Below, piece by piece: positions 26,014 to 36,174 of a DNA stretch of 64,000 nucleotides (within the stretch, counting starts at the first letter, position 1; each line of letters starts with the position of its first letter). The position numbers and the translations under genes are program-made. Under the pieces are notes generated by a model. The model did not search any database. It was given only the letters and a program-made list of their open reading frames with translations, and was not told where the DNA came from. The stretch is from the NCBI RefSeq assembly GCF_000407485.1, contig NZ_ASWD01000002.1:930001-994000 (forward strand). The letters are read 5' to 3'. This DNA comes from Enterococcus pallens ATCC BAA-351. Lineage in GTDB: Bacteria; Bacillota; Bacilli; Lactobacillales; Enterococcaceae.

Positions 26014-29000
26014 GGGACTGTTCCTCTCCAATTTCAAATTTTCCACCTTCATTTACCTGTTCCAAACGAACCGAAATAATCTTCGATACCCCGGATTCCT
26101 GCATCGTCACCCCATACAAGACGTCTGCTGCTTCCATCGTTCCCTTACGGTGGGTAACAACAATAAATTGTGTGTCATCTTCAAATGAGCTCAAATAGCG
26201 GCCAAAGCGAGAAACATTGGCTTCATCCAAGGCTGCCTCTACTTCGTCCAGCACACAAAACGGCACTGGGCGCACCTGAATAATTGAAAACAGTAAAGCA
26301 ATTGCGGTTAATGCCCGCTCTCCCCCTGAAAGCAAGGATAAACTTTGCAGCTTCTTGCCTGGCGGTTGTGCTTCGATTTCAATCCCGGTATTTAACAAAT
26401 CATCTGGATCCGTTAGCAACAGCTCTGCCCGACCGCCGCCGAACATGTTAGGAAAGACTTGCTTGAATTGTTCTCGGATTGCCTGGAAGGTCGTATAAAA
26501 ACGTGATTTTACTTCATCATCCATTTCATCCATTGTTTCAAACAATTGTTCTTTAGCCGATAACAGGTCATCTCTTTGAGTAGTCAAGAAATCATACCGT
26601 TCTTCCACCTGTTCATATTGCTCAATCGCATTCAGATTGACTGGCCCTAATTTTTCAATTGCTTGCTTCAAACGCGTTACTTCTTGCTGAGCCGGACCGA
26701 CATCAATCGTCATATCTGCCATTTCTTCGGCTGCCACAAAACTTAAGCTGTATTCTTCCTGCAAGTAATCCAATTCATTATCTAATTGCAATTCCAAACG
26801 ATTTTTTTGGACATCAGCCTGAGATTGACGAGCCAGCAAGTCCTTCTGCTCACGGTTAGCCAGTGTCAGCTCACCATCAGCCTGATCTACTTGCTGCTGC
26901 AAGCCTTGGCGCGTTTGTTTCCAGTCAGACAGTTGCTTCACTAATTCTTCATGAGCGGCTTCTAACTCTGTCAAACGCTGGTTCAAGCTCTCTACCGTTT
27001 CTTCATGAGTAGAAGAATCATTTGATAAAGCCAGTAGCTGGTTTTCTAGGCTTTCCATCTCATTCACTAAAACGGTTAGCTGCTGGTGCTGCATAATTTG
27101 TTGTTGATTGAAATGATTCAGCTGCTCTTCCATTACAGCACGATCTGCCTGTAATCCGCTTAACTGAGCGGCTAAGGTCGTCCGGCGTTCTTCCAGCAGA
27201 TCACTTTCCTGGTTCAACTGTTTAATTTCCTGGTCGATCCGTTGCTGCTCTGTTTGCAATTGTTCAGCTTGAGCTTCCAATTGGGCTTTTTGCTGCTGAT
27301 ATTCGTTTAAGAAACGATCCAGCTCCTTCGCTTCATAAGAGAAAAGCGATTGTTCTTTTTCTAAACGAGTTAAATCAGCTTCTAAACGTTCCAATTCGCT
27401 CTGCGCTTCTTGATAGGTCAAACGAGTTTGTTCTCCGTTGGTGCGTAAAGCCTCGATTTGTCCCGTTTTTTCTTGAATCGATTGCTGCATCTGTTTTACT
27501 AAAAGCTCTTTATTTTTCAAGTCACGGTTTAATTCTTCGTAACGCTTCGTTAATGTAGTCAATTCATGACCTTGATTAAACAGGTTGCCTCGATTGCCTT
27601 GCTTAGTCGCTCCACCAGTCATAGAACCACCGGCATTCATAACATCGCCTTCTAACGAAACGATCCGAACTTGATAATGCAGCTGCTTTGCTAATTGGTT
27701 GGCGCTTTCTAAGTCTCGTGCGATAACAATACCGCCTAACAGATTTTCCATAACCGTTGAAACCTTTTGCTCAAAGGAAACTAATCGGCTGGCTACACCA
27801 ATAAAACCTTTGTGATCCTTAATGGCTTGATAATGATGACTAGCTAAACTACGCGGTTTAATTGTCGTCAAAGGTAAGAAGGTGGCACGACCACTGCGTT
27901 GCTGGCGCAAATAAGTAATGCCCTTACGTGCGTCTGCTTCATTCTCTACAATGACGTGCTGGGCTGCCGCACCTAAAGCTGTTTCAATTGCCAGAGCATA
28001 TTCCTGCGGCACTTCCATTAATTCGGCTACTGCACCAACTATTCCTGAAAGCTTATCTTTATGCTGTAAGACACTGCGTACACCTTGATAGAAGCCGCTG
28101 TAATTTTCCTGAATTTCCTGCAGACTTTTTTTGCGGGCCCGTACCTGCTGCACTTGATTCATCAGCTCATACATCAATTGCTGCTCATGCTGCAATCGTT
28201 TTTGCTGCTTGGTCGTTTCTTCTGTCAGTTCACGATATTGCTGCTGCTCATTGGTTAATTGGTCACCCACTGTTTCAGCTCGCTCTTGGGCTGTCTGTTG
28301 TTTTTCCTGCAATTCTTTTAATTGCGCCTGCAAAGCTTCAAAACGAGAGACACTTTGCTGATTCTTCGCGGTTTCCTGCGTATACTGACGTTCCAAGTAT
28401 TTCAATTCATTGCTGACATTGGCTTGCTCTTGCATGAGCTCAACATAAGTTCCACGTAAATCTTCCAACACTTCCTTGGTCGACTTTTGGTATTTAATTG
28501 ATTCTGCGGTTAATTGTTTTATCTCCGCATCCAGCGCTGCTTTTTCAGCTTCTTTTTGCTGCTGCTGGTTCTCCAGCTGTTGGATTAACGCTTCAACCGC
28601 TGTTTGCTTCTCTCGGTTTTGTTCCAAAGAAGCTTGATATTCTTCGCTAGTTTTTTGTGTGTTTTTCGAACGCTCGCTTAACAGCTCTTTTTGTCCCTCA
28701 GTCTGCTTCAGCGCCTCTGTTAGATGCAATAGCTGTTGTTGTCCATTTTCCAGCTGTTCATCCAGCTTCCCACGTTTTTCCCGCAGGCTGCCCAGTTGTT
28801 CTTCTGTTTGGCGAATGAATTGCGAACGCTCCTCGACCGTTGCCGAGAGCTCTTCAAATTCTTGGCAAGCAACTTCCCATGCTTGTTTATTCGCTTTAAT
28901 TTTTGCCACCGTCAAACTAACGTCGGTTTCAGTCAGCTGTTCCTTTAACGTCAAAAATTCTTTCGCTGCTTCGCTTTGAGCTGCTAAAGGCGTCAGTTGA

Positions 29001-29599
29001 TCCTCCAGTTCATAAATAATGTCCTGTACGCGGTTTAAATTGTCTTCAGTTTCAAACAATTTCTGCTCGGCTTTCCGTTTACGCTGTTTGTATTTCAGCA
29101 CTCCAGCGGCTTCTTCAAAAATTCCTCGGCGATCTTCCGGTTTGCTGCTGAAGATGGCTTCAACCTTACCTTGAGAAATGATAGAGAAGGATTCTTTACC
29201 TAACCCTGAGTCCATAAACAGATCTTGAATATCCTTTAAGCGGCAGGCCTTTTTATTGATGAAAAAATCACTTTCTCCCGTTCGACGATAGCGACGGGTA
29301 ACGCTGACTTCGCTAAAATCCAAAGGCAAATAGTGATCCGTATTATCTAAAACAACGGTGACTTCGGCAATATTCAATTGTTTTCTTGCTTCTGATCCTG
29401 CAAAAATAATATCGGGCATTTTACCGCCCCGCAGGCTTTTTGCGGATTGTTCTCCCAGTACCCAACGAATGGCTTCAGTGATGTTGCTTTTTCCGCTGCC
29501 GTTAGGTCCGATTACCGCTGTCACACCCGTTTCAAATTCGATCTTGGTGCGTTCAGCGAAGGATTTAAATCCAGCTATCTCTATACGTTTCAAATACAC
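25991..29599 (-). CDS. smc: Chromosome segregation protein SMC
   Basis: A 1202-residue condensin subunit that compacts and separates the chromosome with ScpAB. The head has Walker A GPNGSGKSNIT near residue 35. Long coiled coils run about 170-500 and 690-1010, flanking a hinge (IVGAVAELMEVPQEYALA, later GDVMNAGGSMTGG). The C-terminal head has the signature LSGGERALTAIALLF and Walker B CVLDEVEAALDEANV. The start is GTG 29599, matching the family N-terminus (YLKRIEIAGFKSF) with GGAGGT about 10 bases upstream. Tightly coupled to rnc upstream and HAD/ftsY downstream. Confidence 0.96.
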   Translation of the reverse strand: MYLKRIEIAGFKSFAERTKIEFETGVTAVIGPNGSGKSNITEAIRWVLGEQSAKSLRGGKMPDIIFAGSEARKQLNIAEVTVVLDNTDHYLPLDFSEVSVTRRYRRTGESDFFINKKACRLKDIQDLFMDSGLGKESFSIISQGKVEAIFSSKPEDRRGIFEEAAGVLKYKQRKRKAEQKLFETEDNLNRVQDIIYELEDQLTPLAAQSEAAKEFLTLKEQLTETDVSLTVAKIKANKQAWEVACQEFEELSATVEERSQFIRQTEEQLGSLREKRGKLDEQLENGQQQLLHLTEALKQTEGQKELLSERSKNTQKTSEEYQASLEQNREKQTAVEALIQQLENQQQQKEAEKAALDAEIKQLTAESIKYQKSTKEVLEDLRGTYVELMQEQANVSNELKYLERQYTQETAKNQQSVSRFEALQAQLKELQEKQQTAQERAETVGDQLTNEQQQYRELTEETTKQQKRLQHEQQLMYELMNQVQQVRARKKSLQEIQENYSGFYQGVRSVLQHKDKLSGIVGAVAELMEVPQEYALAIETALGAAAQHVIVENEADARKGITYLRQQRSGRATFLPLTTIKPRSLASHHYQAIKDHKGFIGVASRLVSFEQKVSTVMENLLGGIVIARDLESANQLAKQLHYQVRIVSLEGDVMNAGGSMTGGATKQGNRGNLFNQGHELTTLTKRYEELNRDLKNKELLVKQMQQSIQEKTGQIEALRTNGEQTRLTYQEAQSELERLEADLTRLEKEQSLFSYEAKELDRFLNEYQQQKAQLEAQAEQLQTEQQRIDQEIKQLNQESDLLEERRTTLAAQLSGLQADRAVMEEQLNHFNQQQIMQHQQLTVLVNEMESLENQLLALSNDSSTHEETVESLNQRLTELEAAHEELVKQLSDWKQTRQGLQQQVDQADGELTLANREQKDLLARQSQADVQKNRLELQLDNELDYLQEEYSLSFVAAEEMADMTIDVGPAQQEVTRLKQAIEKLGPVNLNAIEQYEQVEERYDFLTTQRDDLLSAKEQLFETMDEMDDEVKSRFYTTFQAIREQFKQVFPNMFGGGRAELLLTDPDDLLNTGIEIEAQPPGKKLQSLSLLSGGERALTAIALLFSIIQVRPVPFCVLDEVEAALDEANVSRFGRYLSSFEDDTQFIVVTHRKGTMEAADVLYGVTMQESGVSKIISVRLEQVNEGGKFEIGEEQSHDKISSN

Positions 29600-29617
29600 G
29601 AAAGGTGGTACCTCCAA

Positions 29618-30310
29618 TTATGCTTTAAGAGCTGCCAGAGCCTTAGCTGCAGCATCTTGTTCTGCTAGTTTCTTCGACTTGCCTTTTCCAGAACCAATTA
29701 GTCGGTCATCCACGTACACTTCAATTGTAAATGTTCGTTCATGAGCCGGACCTTCTTCACTAACTAAACGATAGTCAATCGTCACATCCCCACTTTTTTG
29801 CAGTACTTCCTGCAGACGGGTTTTGTGGTCTATTTCTCGGGTAAACTCCCCAGCTTCTATTCTTGGGAAAATAACTGCTTGAATAAATTTCAAAGCGGCT
29901 TCATATCCTTGATCTAAATACAAGGCACCTAAAAAAGATTCAAAGAGGTCGCACAATAAAGATGCTCGATTACGGCCGCCAGAATTCTCCTCACCTTTGC
30001 CCAATAATACGTATTGATCAAAATGACATTTCTTTGCAAATTTAGCTAAACTGTCTTCACGCACAATTGCCGAACGCAGCTTCGTTAATTTTCCTTCCGG
30101 CACATCCGGGTATTGACGATACAAATAATGAGAAACTTGAAGCTCTAACACCGCATCTCCTAAAAATTCTAAACGTTCGTTATCAGAAAGCTGCATATTG
30201 CGATGCTCATTGACATAAGACGAATGAGTAAAAGCTTGTTCCAGTAACGTGACATCTTGGAAGACAATGCCATAGCGTTCTTTTAGCTCGTTGATCAATT
30301 GCGTATCCAT
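29618..30310 (-). CDS. rnc: Ribonuclease III
   Basis: A 230-residue double-stranded RNA endonuclease that processes rRNA precursors and regulates mRNAs. The catalytic domain has the signature NERLEFLGDAVLEL and the second acidic site DLFESFLGALYLDQG. The C-terminal dsRNA-binding domain has DYRLVSEEGPAHERTF and SGKGKSKKLAEQDAAAKAL. Length is normal. A TATAAT (30349-30354) with a weak -35 lies about 40 bases upstream. It heads the rnc-smc-HAD-ftsY operon. Confidence 0.96.
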   Translation of the reverse strand: MDTQLINELKERYGIVFQDVTLLEQAFTHSSYVNEHRNMQLSDNERLEFLGDAVLELQVSHYLYRQYPDVPEGKLTKLRSAIVREDSLAKFAKKCHFDQYVLLGKGEENSGGRNRASLLCDLFESFLGALYLDQGYEAALKFIQAVIFPRIEAGEFTREIDHKTRLQEVLQKSGDVTIDYRLVSEEGPAHERTFTIEVYVDDRLIGSGKGKSKKLAEQDAAAKALAALKA

Positions 30311-30348
30311 TGGCTACATTCCTTTTTTAAAGTTTTACATCACGTTCC

Positions 30349-30354
30349 ATTATA
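30349..30354 (-). promoter_or_regulatory. -10 box of the rnc-smc operon
   Basis: TATAAT on the minus strand about 40 bases before the rnc start; the -35 is weak (TTAAAA at 17 bases). Confidence 0.45.
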
Positions 30355-30476
30355 CTGTTTTTTGGGAAAATTTTAAATGAGAAGTAATAATAGTAAGAAA
30401 AACTTGAAAAACAGCGAAATTTTTCTACTGCTCATTCAACATCTCAAATTTTTTTCAAAAAACTGCAATTTTTCTA

Positions 30477-30504
30477 TTTACAATAAAATTTCTTATGTTA
30501 CACT
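30477..30504 (+). promoter_or_regulatory. Promoter of the LPXTG protein gene
   Basis: TTTACA (30477-30482), 16-base spacer, TACACT (30499-30504) with TATG before it, 31 bases before the start. Confidence 0.6.
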
Positions 30505-30535
30505 ATTGTTACAAAAGGATTAAGGAGTGGTTACT

Positions 30536-31609
30536 TTGAAGAAATGGCTTTTATTAGGAGTGTGTGTGTTGGCTTTCCCCATGGGTGTTCATGCTGAAAA
30601 AAATGAAATGAACGGGAACGGAGCAGCTTTAACTGCCCAAGAAGAAACCGTTGCATCCACAGTAGATAGCAACCAAGCAAACACTACAACATCAACTGAG
30701 CTAACAAATGATTCAGCAAATACAGCAACTAGCGATTCAGCAGCAGGGCAGGAACCAACTACCTCTGTTAATAAAGAGAAGAACAATACTTCTGAGAAAA
30801 CTGTATCCAGTAAAGAAGCAGAAGATACTCAAAAAAAAGTCGTTGAGGATATTGAAAAGGATCTAGGCATTAAAGCCACCGAAGAGCAGCAGACAAATTT
30901 AACTGCTCAGCAATGGCGGGATGCGCTGTACGAAATTAGTGGAAATCTAATCTCTAAAGAAGAAATTGACAGCTACACAGATCAGCAATTATTAGATGCT
31001 CAAACGTTATTTGAGCGTTATAACCATGATACCGTTGGAATGGATGCCGGCAGCTTTGCACGGCTGCTGCGAGCTTTGTATCAAGATAAGTCACTTTCCT
31101 ATGACAAAGCAGTCAATGCCTTAGCTTTTAATCCCAACAATTATCAAAGCAGCCTTGACATGATTTCAGATATCGATCAATTACAAGCTTATTTGAAAGC
31201 AATGTACCCAGCAAACAGCAGTTTTTGGGGAATTCGCAATCTGAGCAATGATGAACTGATTGCTATCTTGAAGCATATTGCTCCTGTCCAACAAAAAATT
31301 GTTGAAGAACGAGGCTACTTGTGGCCAGGAATGATTGCTTTAATCTCTAACTACGCTGAAAAAGGGTTACCAGCTACCGAAAGTTCCACTGGACAAAGTA
31401 CTGGTACGAGCACCAGCACATCAGAATCTACTGGAAATAAAGTGAATAATGGGGCTACAACCCCCTCTTCTTCAGAAAGTCAAAGCATCGTGCAAAAGCT
31501 TCTGCCAAAAACCGGCGAACAAAAAACAACTTGGATGATTGTCATTGGATTAATCATTATCGGGGTTGTTGCTTATATCTGGCTGCGCAAAAGCCGGTCC
31601 CGTCATTAA
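30536..31609 (+). CDS. LPXTG-anchored surface protein, unknown ectodomain
   Basis: A 357-residue sortase substrate. The start is TTG 30536, 8 bases after AAGGAG; it gives a compact signal peptide (LKKWLLLGVCVLAFPMGVHA) with likely cleavage after A20. Residues ~25-115 are a Ser/Thr/Asn-rich low-complexity stretch. Residues ~115-270 form a helical domain (LTAQQWRDALYEISGNLI, later MDAGSFARLLRALYQDKS). A second Ser/Thr linker follows, then LPKTGE near residue 323, a hydrophobic helix and a basic tail KSRSRH. The domain is not one I recognise. It is a lone plus-strand gene. Confidence 0.85.
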   Translation: MKKWLLLGVCVLAFPMGVHAEKNEMNGNGAALTAQEETVASTVDSNQANTTTSTELTNDSANTATSDSAAGQEPTTSVNKEKNNTSEKTVSSKEAEDTQKKVVEDIEKDLGIKATEEQQTNLTAQQWRDALYEISGNLISKEEIDSYTDQQLLDAQTLFERYNHDTVGMDAGSFARLLRALYQDKSLSYDKAVNALAFNPNNYQSSLDMISDIDQLQAYLKAMYPANSSFWGIRNLSNDELIAILKHIAPVQQKIVEERGYLWPGMIALISNYAEKGLPATESSTGQSTGTSTSTSESTGNKVNNGATTPSSSESQSIVQKLLPKTGEQKTTWMIVIGLIIIGVVAYIWLRKSRSRH

Positions 31610-31655
31610 AAACTTCATTATCCAATCGAAACAGGACTAGCAATTGGATAGACTT

Positions 31656-31690
31656 GAAAAGGCCGTTCGCACGTTGAGAACGACCTTTTC
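31656..31690. terminator. Convergent terminator between LPXTG gene and dipeptidase
   Basis: A 13-pair stem (GAAAAGGCCGTTC 31656-31668 with GAACGACCTTTTC 31678-31690). The single mismatch becomes a G-U pair on the minus strand, so it favours the dipeptidase side, but T-rich flanks exist on both. Confidence 0.65.
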
Positions 31691-32659
31691 TTATAATAAA
31701 AATTCACGGTACAAACGTTCCACGTTTTGATAAAAAATTTTCTCACGCTCGCTAGCCGAAAAGCCTGCTGCTCGTAACGCCTGCTCGATTTTTTCAATTG
31801 ACCGAATATCAGCCAACTCTGGATGCTCTTCAATCCCATCGAAATCTGATCCAAGACCTACACACTCAATACCACCAATTTGGATAAAATGCTTGATATG
31901 ATTTATCAAGCCTGCTGCTAATGACTGCTGACTGCCTGGTGGGCGGATAAAAGCTTCGTAATAATTCATGCCAATTACTCCGCCACGCTCAGCAATTCCA
32001 TGAATCAGCTCATCAGATAAATTGCGCGGGTGATTGCAAATGGTTCGAGCATTGGAATGGCTGGCTACAAAGGGTCGCTTAGTATAAGTTAAAACATCCC
32101 GAACTAATTGATCCGATCCGTGAGATACGTCAATTATCATCCCCAGCTCTTCCATTCGCTGAACAATTTCAATCCCTTTTTCAGTCAATCCTCGTTGATC
32201 AGGATTTAACGTCTGCTCCACTTCATTCCAATAAAGCGCATTGGGGAAACCGAGTTCATTTTCAAAATTCCAGGTTAAAGTCAACATACGCACACCTAAG
32301 TCATAAAATTCTTGCAAACGATCCAAGCGACCAGCTAGCGGTGCCCCTTCTTCCATTGTCAACAAAGCACTTAGACGTCCCGCAGCTTGATTTTCTTCGT
32401 ACTCCGCCATCGTAGTAATTGCTCGAATCAAATCCGTATTTTTTCCTATCTCACTTTGATAACAATCGATCATTTCACGACAGACCGTATATGGATCATC
32501 TACTTCGTCCAATGGAATAAACATCGCAAAGTTTTGCAGGTCGGTTCCACTTTCTTTCATACGCAATAAATCAATTTGAAAATCATTTTCTTTTAATTCA
32601 GCTTCTGGTGTTTGATAGAGCTTCATAATCGTATCGCAGTGCATATCGATTGCCTTCAT
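31691..32659 (-). CDS. Membrane dipeptidase (peptidase M19)
   Basis: A 322-residue zinc metallopeptidase of the renal dipeptidase (M19) family. The first metal motif is DMHCDTIMKL. Metal-binding Glu and His lie in LTMEEGAPL, DVSHGS and ASHSNARTICNHPRN, and GSDFDGIE gives the last Asp. Despite the family name it has no signal peptide or anchor and should be cytosolic, splitting dipeptides including some with D-residues. The start ATG has GAGGAGG upstream. It follows acpP, but a terminator hairpin lies between them. Confidence 0.88.
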   Translation of the reverse strand: MKAIDMHCDTIMKLYQTPEAELKENDFQIDLLRMKESGTDLQNFAMFIPLDEVDDPYTVCREMIDCYQSEIGKNTDLIRAITTMAEYEENQAAGRLSALLTMEEGAPLAGRLDRLQEFYDLGVRMLTLTWNFENELGFPNALYWNEVEQTLNPDQRGLTEKGIEIVQRMEELGMIIDVSHGSDQLVRDVLTYTKRPFVASHSNARTICNHPRNLSDELIHGIAERGGVIGMNYYEAFIRPPGSQQSLAAGLINHIKHFIQIGGIECVGLGSDFDGIEEHPELADIRSIEKIEQALRAAGFSASEREKIFYQNVERLYREFLL

Positions 32660-32675
32660 TTTTTCCTCCTCAACG

Positions 32676-32704
32676 AAAAAACGCAAAATCCTGCGATTCT
32701 GCGT
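32676..32704 (-). terminator. Terminator after acpP
   Basis: A 10-pair stem with one G-U (ACGCAAAATC 32681-32690 with GATTCTGCGT 32695-32704), 4-base loop, then TTTTTT on the minus strand. It ends a few bases before the dipeptidase ribosome site. Confidence 0.75.
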
Positions 32705-32712
32705 CTTTACTC

Positions 32713-32961
32713 TTATCCTTGATGTTCCATAATGTAGTCAACTGCAGCACCAACAGTTTCGATTCTTTCTGCATCTTCATCAGAAATCTCTGTACCAAAC
32801 TCATCCTCTAATTCCAGAACAAATTCCATAATACTGATTGAATCTGCATTTAAATCATCCTTGATACTTAACTCAGATGTTACTTTGTCTTTGTCTAATT
32901 CAAAATGATTTGAGATAATCTCAGCTACTTTGCCGAATACTTCCTCACGCGTCAACAACAT
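32713..32961 (-). CDS. acpP: Acyl carrier protein
   Basis: An 82-residue acidic four-helix ACP. The phosphopantetheine serine is in [11 protein letters not shown], where DSI replaces the usual DSL; the following [11 protein letters not shown] is conserved. AcpS in this window would modify it. The ATG start is only 3 bases from GGAGG, so the true start may be one of two TTG codons just after it (32958 or 32955). It follows plsX and is probably the acyl donor partner for phosphatidic acid synthesis. Confidence 0.9.
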   Translation of the reverse strand: MLLTREEVFGKVAEIISNHFELDKDKVTSELSIKDDLNADSISIMEFVLELEDEFGTEISDEDAERIETVGAAVDYIMEHQG

Positions 32962-33077
32962 TCACCTCCATACGATTAACATTTATTTCCTATTCAATTA
33001 CCAGAAGGTCAATGTACATTTTACTTTTGTTTCAAGGGTTTGTCTACCTTTTTCGGCAAATTCCCTTGTCAGACGGC

Positions 33078-34073
33078 TTATTGCTCCTGTTCAAAGAACT
33101 GGACCAATTGACCGACAACGTCAGTTTCCAGCATTGTGTGAATCTGAGTAATCGTATGAGAAACCGCTTCAGGACCAGTTGACCCGTGGGTTTTGATAAC
33201 TGGTGCCTTTAGACCAAATAAAACTGCTCCGCCATGGGAGGAATAATCTAATTTATCCTTCAAGCCGTACAAAGTATCTTTCAACAGTAAAGCTCCGAAT
33301 TTTCCTTTCGTTCCAGCATCATTGATACTACCCTTGATTAACTGCATTAAGCCCATAGCTGTGCCTTCGATTGTCTTTAACACGGCATTACCAGTGAAAC
33401 CATCGGTAACTACCACGTCTGCAGCACCATTCAATAATTCGCGGGCTTCAATATTGCCGATAAAATTGATGCTCTCTTCCGCCTGCAGCAATTGATACGC
33501 TTGCTTAGTCAGCTCGCTGCCTTTTGTTTCTTCCGTTCCATTATTCAAAAGTCCTACACGTGGGTTTTGGATACCGCGAACGTGTTTGGCATAAAATGAT
33601 CCTAAAATAGCATACTGATGCAAATGTTCCGGTTTATTTTCAGCATTGGCCCCTAGATCCAGCATATCAAATCCTTGATCACTAGACAGGACTGGCATAG
33701 TCGACATCAAGCCGGGACGTTCAATATTTTTGATCCGTCCGACTACAAACAAACCAGCAGCCAGCAATGCTCCGGTATTTCCAGCAGAAAAGATCGCATC
33801 TGCTTTTCCTTCTTTAACAGCCTGAGCAGCTAAAACCATTGAAGCGGTCTTTTTTCGGCGAATCGCCTTCACTGGTTCATCGTCACTGTTAATTTTTTCA
33901 TCAGTATGAATAATCGTAATATTGGTTTCATCCGTCACGTATTGACGAATTGCATCTTCTTTTCCGTATAATTGGAACTCAATCTCTGGATGATTTTTCT
34001 TTGCCAGCATAACACCTTCCACAATCGCTTGTGGGGCAAAGTCGCCACCCATCGCATCAACTGCGATTTTCAT
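33078..34073 (-). CDS. plsX: Phosphate acyltransferase PlsX
   Basis: A 331-residue enzyme that turns acyl-ACP into acyl-phosphate for glycerol-3-phosphate acylation by PlsY. The start is [42 protein letters not shown] and [13 protein letters not shown] are family blocks. It lies between recG and acpP, as in many Firmicutes. The fakA gene upstream in the same run makes acyl-phosphates from exogenous fatty acids, so two routes to the same intermediate are encoded together. Confidence 0.96.
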   Translation of the reverse strand: MKIAVDAMGGDFAPQAIVEGVMLAKKNHPEIEFQLYGKEDAIRQYVTDETNITIIHTDEKINSDDEPVKAIRRKKTASMVLAAQAVKEGKADAIFSAGNTGALLAAGLFVVGRIKNIERPGLMSTMPVLSSDQGFDMLDLGANAENKPEHLHQYAILGSFYAKHVRGIQNPRVGLLNNGTEETKGSELTKQAYQLLQAEESINFIGNIEARELLNGAADVVVTDGFTGNAVLKTIEGTAMGLMQLIKGSINDAGTKGKFGALLLKDTLYGLKDKLDYSSHGGAVLFGLKAPVIKTHGSTGPEAVSHTITQIHTMLETDVVGQLVQFFEQEQ

Positions 34074-34113
34074 TTGAGCGTCACTCCTTTAATTTTTATT
34101 TTAGTATAGCACA

Positions 34114-36147
34114 CTAATCAAAATATGTTTCACCCGCATTGGACGGTAAAATTACTTGATCCAACGGCGAAAATTCCGGCTGCTGCTGCCAATTGTCTAC
34201 TTTCCAAATATCCGCAGCTTCTGTTCTAGCTACCTCCAGCACATTGGCATCATTCACTAAATCGGCAATAATAAACTGAGGCAGACCCGATTGTCGAAAT
34301 CCAAAGACTTCCCCTGGTCCCCGCAATTCCAAATCCTTTTCACTCAAGACAAAGCCGTTATTGGTTTCAGTCATGATTTTCATGCGCTCTTTTCCCAATT
34401 CGTTTTTGGGACTGGCTACTAAGATACAATAGGAAGCTTCTGAACCTCGACCAACACGGCCCCGCAGCTGATGCAGCTGAGCCAAGCCGAAACGTTCAGC
34501 GTCCATAATAAACATCACGGTAGCATTGGGCACATTGACGCCAACTTCAATGACCGTTGTTGAAACCAAAATTTGGCTTTGATTGTCCTTGAATTCTTCC
34601 ATAATGGCTTCTTTTTCAGCATTTTTCATTTTACCATGCAGTAAGCTGACTTGATAATCTGGGGCATAATAGTCTTTTAGCTGTTCATAAATTTCCGTGG
34701 CATTTTGAACATCCAAAGCTTCCGATTCTTCAATCAGAGGACAGATAACATAAATCTGATGGCCTCTTTGGAGCTCCTGCCGTGCCCAATCCAACGTATG
34801 CTCCAGCTGCTTTGGTTTAATCCAGCTGGTTTTCACTGGAATGCGGCCGGCTGGCATCTGATCAATAATGGAAACATCCATTTCACCATAGGCTGTGATG
34901 GCTAAGGTTCGCGGTATCGGAGTTGCCGTCATGAATAGAACATCTGGATGCAGCCCCTTTTCCCGGAGAACCTTCCGTTGATTCACCCCAAAACGGTGTT
35001 GTTCGTCCGTAATCACCAAACCCAAATTAGCGAATTGCACATTGTCTTGGATTAACGCATGAGTCCCTACAATTACATCAATCTCTCCATTGGCAAGTGC
35101 TTCTAGAATCACCTTACGTTCTCTCGCCTTAGTTGACCCAGTTAATAAAGCAATACTGACTTCCAACGGATCAAATAATTGTGTTAAGCTTTCCAAATGC
35201 TGCTGAGCCAAGATTTCAGTTGGTACCATTAATGCACCTTGGAAGCCTGCGGTCATGGCAGCATATAAAGCAATGGCTGCTACTACTGTCTTCCCACTAC
35301 CAACATCTCCTTGCAAAAGGCGTTGCATATGGTTCTTGCTGCGCAAATCGTAACAGATTTCGTTCGTTACGCGTTTTTGAGCATCCGTTAATTCAAAGGG
35401 CAGACTTTGAGTAAATTGCTTCAAGCGCTGCACATCATAACGAATTGCGATGCCATTTTTCTCGCTGCGTTCGCGGTTTTTAAGGCCTTGCATCCGCATT
35501 TGAAATAGGAAAAACTCCTCAAACACCACTCGCCGCTTGGCTTGATGGCTCTCTTCAGGATTTCGAGGGAAATGCATCGCATACATGGCTTGTTTACGAG
35601 AAATCAGCCGATATTTTTCTAACAAATAAACCGGTAGATTCTCAGGTATTTCAGCGCCGTACTTTTCAAAGCCTACTTTAATCAGTTCCACTAGCGTACT
35701 TTGCCGTACCGACTTGGAGACATGATAAATCGGAGCAAAATCCTCAGTTTGCTTCCCACCTAAAATTTTCATTCCAGTTAGTGATTTGCGTTTAGCATCC
35801 CACTTGCCATACACCGCAATTTCTTCACCAACCTCAGCTTTATCTTTCAAATAAGGCTGATTGAAAAAGGAAACTGTAAAAACAGCGTGATCCTGCATCA
35901 TACGAAATTGCAGCCGACTTTTTTTATAGCCAAAGCGGTTCAATACGGGAGCAGAAACTACAACTCCTTTTAACGTCACTTTTTCCTGGTCATTAATTTC
36001 CAATAAGTTCTTTTCCTGAATATCTTCGTAGCGAAAAGGGTAATAGCTTAACAGATCTTCGATTGTAAGTATTCCCAACTCCGCTAAGTTTTGTGCACGC
36101 TTGGGACCTACGCCAGGCAGGACACTCACGCTTTCTTGCAGGGGCAT
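34114..36147 (-). CDS. recG: ATP-dependent DNA helicase RecG
   Basis: A 677-residue helicase that reverses stalled forks and moves Holliday junctions. The N-terminal wedge/OB region starts with VLPGVGPKRAQNLAELGI. Helicase motifs: Walker A GDVGSGKTVVA, ITDEQHRFG (DEQH box), TATPIPRTL, and QLRGRVGRG in the C-terminal lobe. The start is ATG 36147 with AAAGGAGG upstream. A terminator stem lies between fakA and recG, so recG may be read through or have an unmarked promoter. Confidence 0.96.
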   Translation of the reverse strand: MPLQESVSVLPGVGPKRAQNLAELGILTIEDLLSYYPFRYEDIQEKNLLEINDQEKVTLKGVVVSAPVLNRFGYKKSRLQFRMMQDHAVFTVSFFNQPYLKDKAEVGEEIAVYGKWDAKRKSLTGMKILGGKQTEDFAPIYHVSKSVRQSTLVELIKVGFEKYGAEIPENLPVYLLEKYRLISRKQAMYAMHFPRNPEESHQAKRRVVFEEFFLFQMRMQGLKNRERSEKNGIAIRYDVQRLKQFTQSLPFELTDAQKRVTNEICYDLRSKNHMQRLLQGDVGSGKTVVAAIALYAAMTAGFQGALMVPTEILAQQHLESLTQLFDPLEVSIALLTGSTKARERKVILEALANGEIDVIVGTHALIQDNVQFANLGLVITDEQHRFGVNQRKVLREKGLHPDVLFMTATPIPRTLAITAYGEMDVSIIDQMPAGRIPVKTSWIKPKQLEHTLDWARQELQRGHQIYVICPLIEESEALDVQNATEIYEQLKDYYAPDYQVSLLHGKMKNAEKEAIMEEFKDNQSQILVSTTVIEVGVNVPNATVMFIMDAERFGLAQLHQLRGRVGRGSEASYCILVASPKNELGKERMKIMTETNNGFVLSEKDLELRGPGEVFGFRQSGLPQFIIADLVNDANVLEVARTEAADIWKVDNWQQQPEFSPLDQVILPSNAGETYFD

Positions 36148-36174
36148 GTAACTCCTCCTTTCCTCACATTTGTG

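Noticed and set aside
27988-28416. A 142-codon plus-strand open frame opposite smc
   Set aside because: It is antisense to the smc coiled-coil region, has no ribosome site, and its biased composition (Ala, His, Leu) mirrors the opposite codons.
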